Made by a program: the position numbers and the translations under genes. Below are positions 22,901 to 33,796 of a stretch of 64,000 bases of DNA, piece by piece; position 1 is the stretch's first letter; each line of letters starts with the position of its first letter. The notes under the pieces are model-generated. The model worked only from the letters and a program-made list of their open reading frames with translations. It was not told the DNA's origin and ran no database searches. This DNA is from Mesocentrotus franciscanus (lineage: Eukaryota; Echinodermata; Echinoidea; Camarodonta; Strongylocentrotidae), in contig CP137675.1 in NCBI GenBank assembly GCA_037976565.1, positions 6,414,272 to 6,478,271 on the forward strand, read 5' to 3'.

Positions 22901-25900
22901 TGTATTTTCGAAGGCTACGGCTAAGGACAGGAGGAAAACGGTATTCTGTCCTCTGAAATACCCCAGCTTTGAATTTGAGAAATGGGAGGCCTCTATTTCA
23001 CAACATTCTATAGCTGAAAGCGATGTTAACGAAGAAGAACAAAGAGAGGCCTCTATATCACCAAATTCTACAGCTGAAAGCGATGTAAACGAAGAAGAAC
23101 AAAGAGAGGCCTCTATATCACCAAATTCCACAGCTGAAAGCGATGTAAATGAAGAGCAACAAAGGGAGGCCTCTATTTCATCACATTCCGCACCTGAAAA
23201 CAATGTAAATGAAGAGGAACAACAAGAGGCCTCTTTTTCACTGTATTATACAGCTGAAAGCAATGTAAACGAAGAGGAACAAACAGTCCCTGAAGCTTGT
23301 GAGGCATCTCCATCATCTTCTTGTACATCAAGTAGCCCCTCTCCTAGATCCAACATTTCTTCCAAATCTGTTTACCAAAACAGAAGATCAGGTGCATCTC
23401 TGATTGAGCAGCACTTCCTTCCTGCATCTGGAAGCGAATCATCTCTGCTCAACTTCAGCTTCGCTTCCGCAGACGATACCGTCGTCTATGACTGGACGTC
23501 TTTCAAATCAGGCTCCAGTGAAGAAGATGTGCCTCAGAGGTTGGAGATTCCCCCAGAACTTGCCAAGTTGACAAACGATGAATTGAAGCTCAAGCTCAGT
23601 GACCATGGTGAGGATGTTGGACCAGTGACTGCAACCACAAGGTCTGTGTATCTCAGTTTTCTTGTGAGGCTAATGCAGGATGATGGTAACACACTGAGGA
23701 GATTGAAGCAGAAGCAAGATTTGGGCAATATCAGTAAGTGTACATGGTCTTTCTTACTGTAAAACCAGAATCTTTTGCAGATTGTTCATGATGGATTTTT
23801 AAGATGCATGAAAACTTTTCTCGAACAGTCATGAAAGTTGTGAAAGTTTCATGCATGCAATATTATTTGTTATACAGTACCCTTTTGCTTTTCACTCCTT
23901 TTTAGTGGTGGAGTAAAGATAGTGTTTTTCAGCTAGTGACAAGAGTTTCACCCATTCCGTTGTTTCCAGTTACTTTTATTTTTGCACAATTACTTGAGAA
24001 AATTTGAAGGGATTCATTTATGTTAGAAGTATGTGTAGTTTATTGGAGGTATTATTTTATATTGAGGCTGAAATTTATTAAGAAGAAAAATAGAATAATG
24101 ATGTTGTTTTTAAATTCCTGCAAATCAGATTTTCAGTATGAGCTCGCTGAGATACTAAATGAAACCAAGCCCTTACCAGACGTCCATGATCTTGAGAAGC
24201 AAATGGTGGAACAGTTTCAGGAGCCTGACCCAAAGAGAAAATGGAGAGAGGGCAAGCTGAAATCTTCCTTCAACTACCTTCTACTTGACCCACGTGTCAC
24301 CAGGGACCTTCCCAGCAGGTGAGTGGTCGATGACTCATTGTTGGTTCGGGTTTTATTGGGTTTGGGTTAGAGTGAGCTATAGTGTTGTGTCCAGGTTTTA
24401 AGGTAACAATTTGGTGTGTGTAGGAAATTGAGCAATGTGTGGAGCAATTGTCACAGGGTAAGTCTCGTACAACGGAGTGGCCATCAGAGGCCATCAACAA
24501 TGGCCATTCTTTGAAAGGTGAACCCAATTTCTCACATGTGAACAGGGTTGTATGACTAATGGACGGAAAGCAAAACAATGATGTAGATCTAGACCAGGGG
24601 TCTGAATTCTTTTCATCTTTTGTGTGCTTGTAAGTTGTAACTCTCTTTCAAGAAAAATAAGTTTCTGTCCATAATGAAGAAGAAAAGGATAAGGGTAAGA
24701 CTCGTACAACGGAGTGGTCATCAGAGGCCATCAACAATGGCCATTCTTTTAAAGGTGAAGCCAATTTCTCACATGTGAACAGGGTTGTATGATTAATGGA
24801 CGGAAAGCAAAACAATGATGTAGATCTAGACCAGGGGTCTGAATTCTCTTCACCTTTTCTGTGCTTGTAACTCTCTTTCGAGATAAAATAAGTTCCTGTC
24901 CATAAAATTCTGCCAATGAAGAAGAAAAGGAAAGCTCATTCATTCAGATCATTCAGATCATATCAGATTGAAATATCCTCTCAGGAGGAAGCATTTTGCT
25001 TAATAACATGTAATTATTCTAAGGTACACTAGTTGCTTGTGGCATCTTCCAACTTCAAAATGGCATGTATAACCTAAAAGAGACCAAATGCTTCAGAATG
25101 GATTTGATTTCCCATGGGTTAAATCCTGAGTTATCTCAGGCTTTAGCATGCAACAAGTTACCGAGCCTCATTTTGGAAACGTTTAGCTGGAGAACAACAG
25201 GAAGTAAATGTTAGTGTCTAGAATCTAGAAAGATTATTTATCAACATCATAACTCACTATATGTTGTGAACATGCCGATTTCTTTTTTGAATGTCTTCAG
25301 CAGTTATGATATCACAAAATGCTATATGATGTCATTTTTTTTTCTCCAGATATCCCAAACTCACACAGCTGGAGACATTCAAGACCTTTGTATCAGGTAT
25401 TTTTTATGTGGGCAAGGGTAAGAGGTCGCGACCCTATGCTCACTTTGAAGAAGCTCTGGACCATCTCAAGAAGAAGATGACCAAGAAGGTAAAATTCGCA
25501 ACTTTAAAGGGAATGTCCCCCTTGATATTAACTTCGTTTTAATAAAAGTAGAAAAATGAGAGAAACTGATCAATGAAAATTTGAGCAAAATCCAATGGAA
25601 AATTAGAAAGTTATGAATTCTTTAAGTTGCACTAAAAAATGAAACACAAATCAGCAACTCTGTGACAATTTGCAAGGTCCTTTCCCACTTGCTCTGTATT
25701 TTCTTAGTTATTAATGAAGGAATAGATTTGTTTCATGCAGGAGTGGTATAATAAAACATACCAGTAAGGATTATATCTAGGGTGCATGTATGACTGAAAT
25801 TTATAAATGTTATAGTACTGCCAAAATGGGAGCTAGGGGACCCCACAATATACATCACGGAGTTGCCAATTTGTATTTGATTGATTGTAACTTATAACAT

Positions 25901-28301
25901 TCATAAATACTTTTTTTTATGGGATTGTAATCCAAATTTTACTAATCTGTTTCTCTAATTTGGCTGCTTCTATTGAAATCAACTTCAGATGTGGGTAGAC
26001 TTCCCCTTTAAAGACACACCAAAAAGTTGCCTGAGTTGCCAGCTTGTGTAAGAAACTTTACACCTTGGTTAAAAATTAAAATGTTCTACAACCAATGAAG
26101 GTGGTACTGGAAGGATAATCATGAATTTTTCATTATTCATTTTATCCCATAAATTAAGGTAACTAATCAGTTTTACAAAAATTGATAATTCTTTCATAAA
26201 GTAACCGCCTTTCAGACATAATTGATTCAACCGTTTTTTTTATAGAGTAAATGCATTTTAATTTTTCGTTTGTGTATATCCAGCCTGGCTCCAAAGTTCT
26301 TCACATCCTAGATATTTGGTCTGGCGGGATGGGTGTTGTCTCACTGCATTGTTTTCAGAATGTTATACCAGTAGAAGCCTACACCAGAGAAGCTTGTATG
26401 ATGGATGCCCTCGGTAAGGATTCCCATCTCACTGCTTGTAGTCCTTAAGGCTTGTTCACATATGCTGCAGGTTTTTGTCTCGCCTGCGTAGCAAAAAGCG
26501 AGACATAGGCGCCGCTTTTCCGGTGGCGGCGGCGTCAACATCAAAAACTTAACCAAGGTTAAGTTTTTGATTTTTAATATAATTTTGAAAGTATAAGTTC
26601 TTTTTCAATGAAACTTGGCCTAAAGGGTTATCAAGTACCCCCAATCATGTGAGGAGAATTTCAGGTCACAAAGTCAAGGTCAAAGGTCATTTAAGGTCAA
26701 CAAACTTAAACTATGTTGTGGCATCAGGTTAAGATTTTTAATTTTTATCGTAATTTTGAAAGTATACATTCCTATTCCATGAAACTTGAACATAAGGGTT
26801 ATCAAGTATCACCAATCATGTGATTAGTCTTTTAGGTGATAAAGTCAAGGTCAAATGTCGTTTTAGGTCTGCAAACTGACTATGTTGTGGCATCAACATC
26901 AAGATTTTGAATTTTTATCATAATTTTTGTTTGTTCAAATTCCATGACACTTATACCTAAGGGTTATCAAGTATCACAAATCATATGACACAAACTCCAA
27001 GTCACAAAGTCAAGGTCAAAGGTCATTTTAGGTCAGTAGACTTGAAATATATTTTAAACAATTTATTATGAGAATTAATAAATCAATTTTTGTTATTTGT
27101 TCATATTTCATGAAAGTTATCAATCTTGGTACAAACAATAGTAAATAATTTTTCTGATGATTCTTTAATAGTCAATATTCACTTCATAATGCTGATTACA
27201 TTCAGAGGATTTCATTTGGGGGGGCCTGCTAATGGGCCACCCTGCCTATAAATAATGTCCCTACCTCAATTTTTCATCATATCGAATTGCATAATGCAGG
27301 CGAGACCGCCGAGAGCGTTTCCCTTGTTTTAAAAAACGTTTTATTGCAGGTTCTTTATTAAACGTACTGGTCTTCACATTTTTGTATCTTACAGCACACA
27401 GATAAGTGAGGACAAATAGGACTAAATTGTTGAGCACAGCTACTCTTATCATCCCCATTTGCGATTGGATAATACACAAAAAACATGACAAATGTTACAA
27501 ACACTTATCCTTCCCTAACCTCTACTCCTTCCCCTTTCATTCCCTCTCTTCTTCTTTTCGCATCCTCCTTCCTTTTTTTCTTTCTTCTCCATCCCTGACC
27601 CCTTCCGGTGCCCCATTCAAAGCCTTCCCCATACCTGTTTCCTTCCCCTTCCCCTATCTATCTCCATCTATTTCTGTTTCCCTCTTTCTTCCCCTTATCT
27701 TGCCCTCTTCTTCCCCTACCTCCTTTCTTTCCCTTCCTGTACTCTCTTCCTTACCATTTCCCTTCCCTTTCCCTTCCAACTCCCCTACACTTGCCTTCCA
27801 TTTCCCTTCTCGTCATCCCCTGCACCTTTCTTTCCCTTGTTCAATCTTTCCCTTGTTCAATCTTTCCCATTCTCTCCCGGTTCCCCGTTTCCTTTCGGTT
27901 TCCTTCCGTTCCTTTTCAAATCTCTCTCCACTTCCCCAATAGTTGATCTCATCAGCAGGGACACATACATGTAGCACAAGCTCTGTTTCTTTTTAGATGC
28001 TAGTCTTACTTTAATTTCTATCTCAGCCTTATTCAATATCATACTTTCATTTATTCCTTACTGTCTCCTGTCTGTAGGCCTTCCACATTTGGCTAACATC
28101 TTACTCTCATATCTATCTATATCTGTAGGCATTTCCCGCTTGACCAATGCCAAGAGAGGAGACTACTATGGTGTGGCCCACAGCTGGTCTGGATCTAAGA
28201 AAAGGAAGATAGGCGTCCATCTCCTTCACAAGGCTTGTCAGATCTTCTTGATGGAGGGTGAGAGACAGATCAGGAGCGCTGACATTACCTCTGGTCAGTG
28301 A
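19858..28301 (+). CDS. ANKLE1: ANKLE1, ankyrin-LEM-GIY-YIG endonuclease
   Basis: Eight exons give 819 aa (human about 615; worm LEM-3 is the related nuclease). Family members are structure-selective nucleases that cut branched DNA and chromatin bridges at the end of cell division. Residues 21-145 are ankyrin repeats (QAATLLKEGACPNLL, GVSPFHLAVG, GLTPVHVAASWGR, ALELLLWNGGDPSL). A long acidic and Ser-rich linker (150-545) includes five 20-residue repeats (361-460). A LEM domain at 550-590 reads PPELAKLTNDELKLKLSDHG. The GIY-YIG core spans 655-790: GIFYVGKGKRSRPY, SGGMGVVSLHCFQ, VEAYTREA with the expected Glu, then YYGVAHSWS. The ATG is supported by an in-frame TAG at 19840-19842 and by perfect phase into exon 2. 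Confidence 0.96.
20303..21192. mobile_element. Nested inverted-repeat composite, ANKLE1 intron 1
   Basis: Left half (about 20330-20798): arms of about 80 bp starting CTAGACCGAAAATTTCTGTC and closing with its complement. Right half (20791-21169): arms ACCTAGCGACCCCC then GGAATGGTGCGTCA. Outer text AATTGTAAGACGCAC (left) and GTGTCTTACAATT (right) is also inverted, enclosing both. No transposase frame. Confidence 0.8.
21259..21414 (+). CDS. ANKLE1: ANKLE1 exon 2 (ankyrin)
   Basis: First ankyrin unit, LLKEGACPNLLLPAEGVSPF then HLAVGCDS, and start of the second; acceptor TTTGCAG, donor AG|GTAACC. Confidence 0.94.
21849..22123 (+). CDS. ANKLE1: ANKLE1 exon 3 (ankyrin, acidic tail)
   Basis: Encodes STEGLTPVHVAASWGRFQAL and the rest of the ankyrin block, then a Glu run (EEEEEED); donor G|GTACAT in phase 1. 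Confidence 0.95.
22399..23733 (+). CDS. ANKLE1: ANKLE1 exon 4 (linker and LEM domain)
   Basis: A 1335-base exon with the disordered linker, the 20-residue repeats and the whole LEM domain. Donor A|GTAAGT. Confidence 0.95.
22986..23285 (+). repeat. In-frame 60-bp coding minisatellite, five units
   Basis: Five 60-base units encode variants of EASISPNSTAESDVNEEEQR. Units 2 and 3 are almost identical at base level; units 1, 4 and 5 are more diverged. The 20-residue period keeps the frame whatever the unit number. Confidence 0.97.
24129..24318 (+). CDS. ANKLE1: ANKLE1 exon 5
   Basis: Bridge from LEM to nuclease, ending FNYLLLDPRVTRDLPSR, which matches the human YLLLDPR..RDLPSR; donor CAG|GTGAGT. 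Confidence 0.94.
24457..24925. repeat. Tandem duplication of about 235 bp, ANKLE1 intron 5
   Basis: 24457-24690 is repeated at 24692-24925 with few changes. Shared landmarks: CTCGTACAACGGAGTGG, AATTTCTCACATGTGAACAG and ATGTAGATCTAGACCAGGGG. Confidence 0.92.
25350..25488 (+). CDS. ANKLE1: ANKLE1 exon 6 (GIY-YIG core)
   Basis: Encodes VSGIFYVGKGKRSRPYAHF, the nuclease signature; acceptor TTTCTCCAG, ends in phase 0. Confidence 0.95.
25508..26007. mobile_element. MITE with TTAA target sites, ANKLE1 intron 6
   Basis: Starts AGGGAATGTCCCCC and ends GACTTCCCCT, flanked by TTAA on both sides (25504-25507, 26008-26011). The inner text (AATTTGAGCAAAATCCAATGG, then GAAAGTTATGAATT) is of a kind common in invertebrate MITEs. 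No coding content. Confidence 0.7.
26284..26413 (+). CDS. ANKLE1: ANKLE1 exon 7
   Basis: Encodes GSKVLHILDIWSGGMGVVSL and NVIPVEAYTREACMMDAL, holding the catalytic Glu in EAYTREA; donor G|GTAAGG. Confidence 0.95.
26476..27325. mobile_element. Repeat with GTCTCGCCTGC ends and DR1 motifs, ANKLE1 intron 7
   Basis: Left end GTCTCGCCTGCGTAGC and right end GCAGGCGAGACCGCC form a short inverted repeat. Between them lie about three imperfect direct units of roughly 170 bp (CAAGGTCAAAGGTCATTT, TATGTTGTGGCATCA, AAGGGTTATCAAGTA). A GC-rich hairpin (GGTGGCGGCGGCGTC) sits near the left end. Confidence 0.7.
27505..27950. repeat. 450-bp polypyrimidine tract, ANKLE1 intron 7
   Basis: Plus strand almost wholly C and T (CCTTCCC, TTTCCCTTCC blocks), ending about 180 bases before exon 8. 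Long Ser/Pro/Phe frames here are low-complexity artefacts. Confidence 0.85.
28129..28301 (+). CDS. ANKLE1: ANKLE1 exon 8 (C-terminal)
   Basis: Encodes ISRLTNAKRGDYYGVAHSWS and the end EGERQIRSADITSGQ, matching human EGERQLRPQDI. The stop TGA is part of the first minisatellite unit. Confidence 0.95.
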
Positions 28302-29095
28302 TTGATTGACCACAGTCAGTGAGTGAACACTGTCAGTGATTGACTATAGTCAGTAATTGACTACAGTCATTGAGTGAACACAGTCAGTGAGTAAACTCTG
28401 TCAGTGATTGACTATAGTCAGTAATTGACTACAGTCGGTGAGTGAACACAGTCAGTGATTGACCAAAGTCAGTAATTTATCACAGTCAGTGAGTGAACAC
28501 AGTCAGTGATTGACCACAGTCAGTGAGTGAACACAGTCAGTGATTGACCATAGTCAGTAATTGACCACAGTCAGTGGGTGAACACAGTGATTGACCACAG
28601 TCAGTGATTGAACACAGTCAGTGGTTGACCATAGTCAGTGATTGAACACAGTCAGTGAATGACCATAGCCAGTGATTGACCATAGTCAGTAATTGACCAC
28701 AGTCAGTGAGTGAACACAGTGATTGACCACAGTCAGTGAGTGAACACAGTCAGTGATTGACCACAGTCAGTGATTGAACACAGTCAGTGATTGAACACAG
28801 TCAGTGATTGAACACAGTCAGTAAATGACCATAGCCAGTGATTGACCATAGTCAGTGAGTGAACACAGTCAGTGATTGACCACAGCCAGTAATTGACCAC
28901 AGTCAGTGAGTGAACACAGTGATTGACCACAGTCAGTGATTGAACACAGTCAGTGAATGACCATAGTCAGTGGTTGACCATAGTCAGTGAGTGAACACAG
29001 TCAGTATTTGACCACAGTCAGTGATTGAACACAGTCGGTGAATGACCATAGCCAGTGATTGACCATAGTCAGTGAGTGAACACAGTCAGTGACTT
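28296..29095. repeat. 17-bp minisatellite, about 47 units, ANKLE1 3' UTR
   Basis: Units alternate CAGTCAGTGATTGACCA and CAGTCAGTGAGTGAACA, giving a 34-bp higher order, with scattered variants (TATAGTCAG, CAGTAATTG). Every unit has TGA or TAA, so no frame stays open. Confidence 0.97.
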
Positions 29096-30707
29096 ACTGA
29101 TGGAGTGAGGACATCATCACCTAATGGAGTCTTCATGAAGAAGTAAGAGTACGGTACCTTTGATTAAGAATCGCCACTGGCCAGTGGGAGAATGTAGGAG
29201 TTTGACTTGGTATTGGAGACATTACTGCTGGACAATGCCTGACCACTCGATAGTGACCAAACCCAGAACTAATGCTAAGTACAGTGGATAGAAAACCAAT
29301 CTTTTGGGGTATTAACAGTGGTGAGTGGTCATCGACACTCTGGTTTAAGCTTCAAGAGTTATGATAAGGGACAAGTTATTAGCTTTTACCAAACTCTACA
29401 ACATTATTGAATGAGTTTTTATTCTGGCGAGACCTACAGTGCAGATGTAGTTTTCAAGATATTCTTTGAACATCATTTAGATCTTCTTTTTTTTTATAGT
29501 AAATGTACTGACATTTGTTAAGTGTTAAATACAAGCTACTCACATTGCTTGCTTGTTTTTACTATGATCATGTTAGTTAGTTCATAAAAGGAATCATGTT
29601 TGCTTGCACACTGTAAGGTAGTGTGCAGTTTTTGTGGTTTCATACATTTTTCATGTGCTTATGGATTGGACCAGAAGATAAACATCATAACTGATAATGT
29701 AACTGTCTCATTGTATTTGGAATCTTGTCAGATTTTAAGCCAAGTTCATTTTCGGAACCTTGTAATTTAGATGTATAAAGACAAAAGATGATTTTATTTG
29801 CTTGTTGCAATGTAAGAAGTTTTATTTTTTATATTTGATACATGTGCAATTATTTGTATTTTTTTTATTATTGAAGATTTTGTTTCGGAAAAGAGGGAAG
29901 AAACTTTACAATGTATCTTGACTGAAAGATAACCATACTGAAACGTGCCATCAATGTGCCACCAATGTGCCATACTCTTTTTTGCTTTATAAGGTTTAAG
30001 TCTTGAGAATTTTTTCTTTTTTTTCTTTTTTTCTTTTTTTTAAAACTAATATTTGGTTTAGTTTTGATATTGTTATTTACAAAGACACTCAAGGTGGCCA
30101 TCTCCTTTCTTTGTAAATATCATGTTGCAAGAAAACTTTCCCTTTGAGACCAAAATCCTGGATTGTTTTTCTCCAAATCATGTTCTTGCTTTGCTTGCAA
30201 ACATATGTATGTGTTTCAGTATTCTATCTTATGATGAAAGTGAAATTACAATAACAATAATACAAAGAGCTCAAACAATGTATGTTTTGCATGAGCATCC
30301 CCCCCCCCTAAATGAAATTGATTTGGCTTTTGCAAAGAATGTGTTTTTGTTATTTTCCGTACTAGCTCTAAAGCCTTGAAATGGGCTGGAGAAAGTAGAA
30401 AAGAAGGTGAACCATTTTCTTGGAAGAACTGTATTTGTCAGAAATCACACTGATTCTAAAATAGAATTTTCTTGTACATTCCATACAAATTTTTGATAAA
30501 CTTGTTGTATAATTGTGTCTTCCCAAATCAGGAAGAAAACTATGAAAGATTGATTTGCAGTACTAATTTCATTGTGCTTTTAGACCGAAGGAAGAAGTAG
30601 GACTTATGTACATAGATTACTCTGTTCAATTATGTGCCAGAATTTGATGTTTTACTTCAATATTTTACTGTACAGTGTACTAAACAGTTTGTTGACAATC
30701 TTGCTTG
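29096..30707 (+). other. Probable ANKLE1 3' UTR and flank
   Basis: AT-rich and non-coding. Nothing recognisable besides T runs. AATAAA candidates are scattered; one at 31868 follows the fold-back element. Confidence 0.4.
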
Positions 30708-30709
30708 TA

Positions 30710-31110
30710 TAGAGTGGTGAAGTGTGACGTCATCAAAAATCTATTTTTGGAATTTCTCCATTTTTTCTTCATTTTCCGAAAGAGCATCACAAATAATGTC
30801 CAAATGTCGAAAACCAATTGAATAGGTTAAGTATTGGCTGAGATATGACCGTCTGAATAAAAAGATTGCCTATGGGAACTCGGTGTTATATTGCTCTGGC
30901 TCCTAACGTTATGATCCAGACTCCAGAGCAATAACACTGAGTTCCCATAGGCAATCTTTTTATTCAGATGGTCGTATCTCAGCCAATACTTAACCTATTC
31001 AATTGGTTTTCGACATTTGGACATTATTTTTAATGCTCTTTCGGAAAATGAAGAAAAAATTGAGAAATTCCAAAAATAGATTTTTATGACGTCACAGCTT
31101 CGGTACTCTA
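30710..31110. mobile_element. 401-bp fold-back (palindromic) element
   Basis: Two arms of about 190 bp (30710-30900, 30921-31110) are near-perfect complements and the whole is flanked by TA dinucleotides. Ends read TAGAGTGGTGAAG and CTTCGGTACTCTA. Each arm has a TGACGTCA octamer near its end. A TA target fits a Tc1/mariner-type non-autonomous element. Confidence 0.93.
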
Positions 31111-32820
31111 TACTCATATTCATTGATCAGCAGGAAATTTTTTTTAGTACTTTTATCCTTTTAGAAAAAGAAGAACATTATGTCTGCCAAGTACTCTGCA
31201 TGTTTTAGGTGTTTTAACCATTTCAAGTACTATCCTGTTTAGTGTACTAAACAATGGAAAATGCTGTGTGTGTAAATTATGTGCTCCTTTATCTGAAGGA
31301 AAACTATTTTTTTAGTACTAAGTTGATTGTTTTTCCTTTTTTTAAATGGGAGGGAGAAGTGTAGATGTGTAGAACATATGTATAAGTTTTACTGCATGTA
31401 TTTTGTCTCCCAGAATTAGATCTTTTACCTAAGTATGTTTCTGTATAGTGTAATAAGCGTTTATTTTGTAAGGTTCTTTTTTAATTGTGTCTTCCTGAAT
31501 CATGTAATTTTGAGCGTTTTATGTTGCAGAAAGGTTTTTTCTTTTTCTAACCATTTTTATTTTAAGAGCTTTCTTAACACTTTGACCTTAAACAAAAAAA
31601 TGCTGTCTGTTTATGTGCATCAGGGCCAGTTTAAAATGCTGTAATGATCATTATGAGAAGTACGTTTCATGTGTAATGTACATGTAGATATTGTCATTTT
31701 TTATTTTGGTACAAGTTGAAAATAAGATACTATTAACATCATGTAGAGGCATACTGATGTAGTAGGGCAAACGCGTATCCTCTTTACCGATTATGGAATA
31801 TCGGTGCCAAATTAATGTTGTAAATGCCTGTATATTATTCCTACTATTCTAATCCGTGCCAAATTTGAATAAATAGTTCTTTAAAATGCTTTAATTAATA
31901 CGTTTTGTGCCTGTTTATGTATTGTAAATGTTGATTGAATTGCATTGAGCCTGAGGTGTTCACGAAACAAGAAACTTTGAGATTAAGAATTCCCTTTATG
32001 CAGGAGTGGTAGTAAAGGAGAGAAGAAAAAAAAGAGGTAGAGAGGGGAAAGAGAGGAGAGAGAGGTCGAAGATAGAAAATTAATTAGGCCGAAATAAAGA
32101 AAGAAAGAGTTGACAAGTGGATAGAAGAGAGGGGACAGAGGGGGGGGGGGGGGGAGAGGGGATATACATGAGGAAAATAATTATGATTCTTGAAATATCT
32201 CTCACCAAAAAATGAGTGAAAAATATTTTAAAAGAGGTGAAGAGTGAACAGGATGAATTTTGTCACAATATTGATCAAGTTTCGTTTTTTAATATGCTAA
32301 TCTCTAAATGACAGTTAATGATTTAAATTTGCACTTCTTTACTCACTAGATTATATTTCCTGACACAAAATACATATTATGGTGAAGTACATTGGGTTGA
32401 TTCCACCATATATTTATTCTTATTCATTTATATGTATTGGTTTTCCCTGTCAATCTAATCAATTGGGAATCGAATTCATATTCAGAGCATTCAATTTAAA
32501 CGAGCCGCGCTCGCCTTGGTGAAGTATCCATTTGCTCATTTAAATCGTGCCATAGTTATTACGAGCATGTTTTTAAAAGCACTAATATAATAAGCCTTCA
32601 GATTCATCACCTGCTGACTTGAATCTCTTTTCTATGATTAATATCCGTGAATGGTCTAAAAATGCATTCATTTCAAAATTATTGTGCCAGTACGAATTCA
32701 ATTATTTTTTGAAATGCTAGTAACGCAGTAACTTGTATGGACAAAAGTCAGTTGAATCGGGGGAGGGGACACTATTCAACAAAACATCCAATGATACGAA
32801 CAAGCTAGACACTTTGCTGT
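31111..32820. other. Intergenic, no gene seen
   Basis: AT-rich, with a purine tract at 32010-32160 that includes a G homopolymer, and no recognisable frame. Confidence 0.6.
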
Positions 32821-32829
32821 CAAGAGTTT

Positions 32830-32903
32830 TTTTCTGCTTCTTCTTCTTCTTCTTCTTCTTCTTCTTCTTCTTCTTCTTCTTCTACTTCTTCTTCTCCTTC
32901 TTC

Positions 32904-32935
<32 letters not shown>

Positions 32936-33018
32936 CTTCTTCTTCTTCTTCTTCTTCTTCTTCTTTTTCTTCTTCTTCTCCTCCTTCTTCTTATTCTTCT
33001 TCTCCTTCTTCTTATTAC
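32830..33018. repeat. TTC/GAA triplet microsatellite, about 190 bp
   Basis: Nearly pure TTC on the plus strand with rare TCC, TAC and TAT interruptions. The Phe-rich and Arg-rich frames here are artefacts. Confidence 0.97.
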
Positions 33019-33796
33019 TATCATTTTTTAGTATGTAAGAAACTATCAAACAGTGGTTTCCTGAAAATATTTAAATGTACGCGAAGTTTGGACACCCCGT
33101 TTTTACGTGCAAACAACAACGCCTGCTTGTGGTATATAATTGCTTTCTTATTAAATATTAGTTCATGCATCCGGAGATTTTTATTACCATGATTTAAACA
33201 AGTCATTTAAATTCTGATAGTACCGGAATAAACTTTAATTGTTCACTATAATGATAAAGATGAACATTTATAAAGAGCTTGAATCCGCATATTGTACTTC
33301 TATGCACTTTACATCCATTACATAAAATAAACGAACGCATCAATGGATAAATATGAAAATAATTTCATAATTTCAGAAGCAAGTGTCCATCACAAATACC
33401 AAATATATATTCAAACTTATAAGATATCGATAACATTGACACAAGCAAGACTACTAATTTCTGATAGCATGATAAAAATAGTTGATATTATAGTACACAT
33501 GACGTTTTGAAAATGATACAAACAACCAAATAATTTTCAGAAGAAGACGACAAAAATAATTATTTATCAGAATAATCACTAATATTACTGTATCTTCAAA
33601 GATAAGGATAAGAAATCAAATCTGTTTTGCAAATCGATTAAAAGTTGTCACATTCTACTCGATCCTTTTTTTTGTTGTTATTTTTTTTTCCAACTACTAT
33701 ATTTTTCTTAATCACGTTGTGTTCATTTTCTTCTTTTCCTTTTCCTTCTGCTACCCCTTCAAAATTATCGAACATAATTAAAGAGTAAAACTATAC

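Noticed and set aside
22474..23203. Minus-strand frames opposite ANKLE1 exon 4
   Set aside because: Shadows of the coding strand, including mirrored 60-bp repeats.
27406..27946. 178-codon Ser/Pro/Phe-rich frame
   Set aside because: Lies on the polypyrimidine tract in ANKLE1 intron 7 and has no domain.
28296..29095. CRISPR-like array
   Set aside because: Units are contiguous 17-bp repeats without unique spacers; it is a minisatellite in an animal gene.
32733..33038. Poly-Phe and poly-Arg frames
   Set aside because: Products of the TTC/GAA microsatellite.
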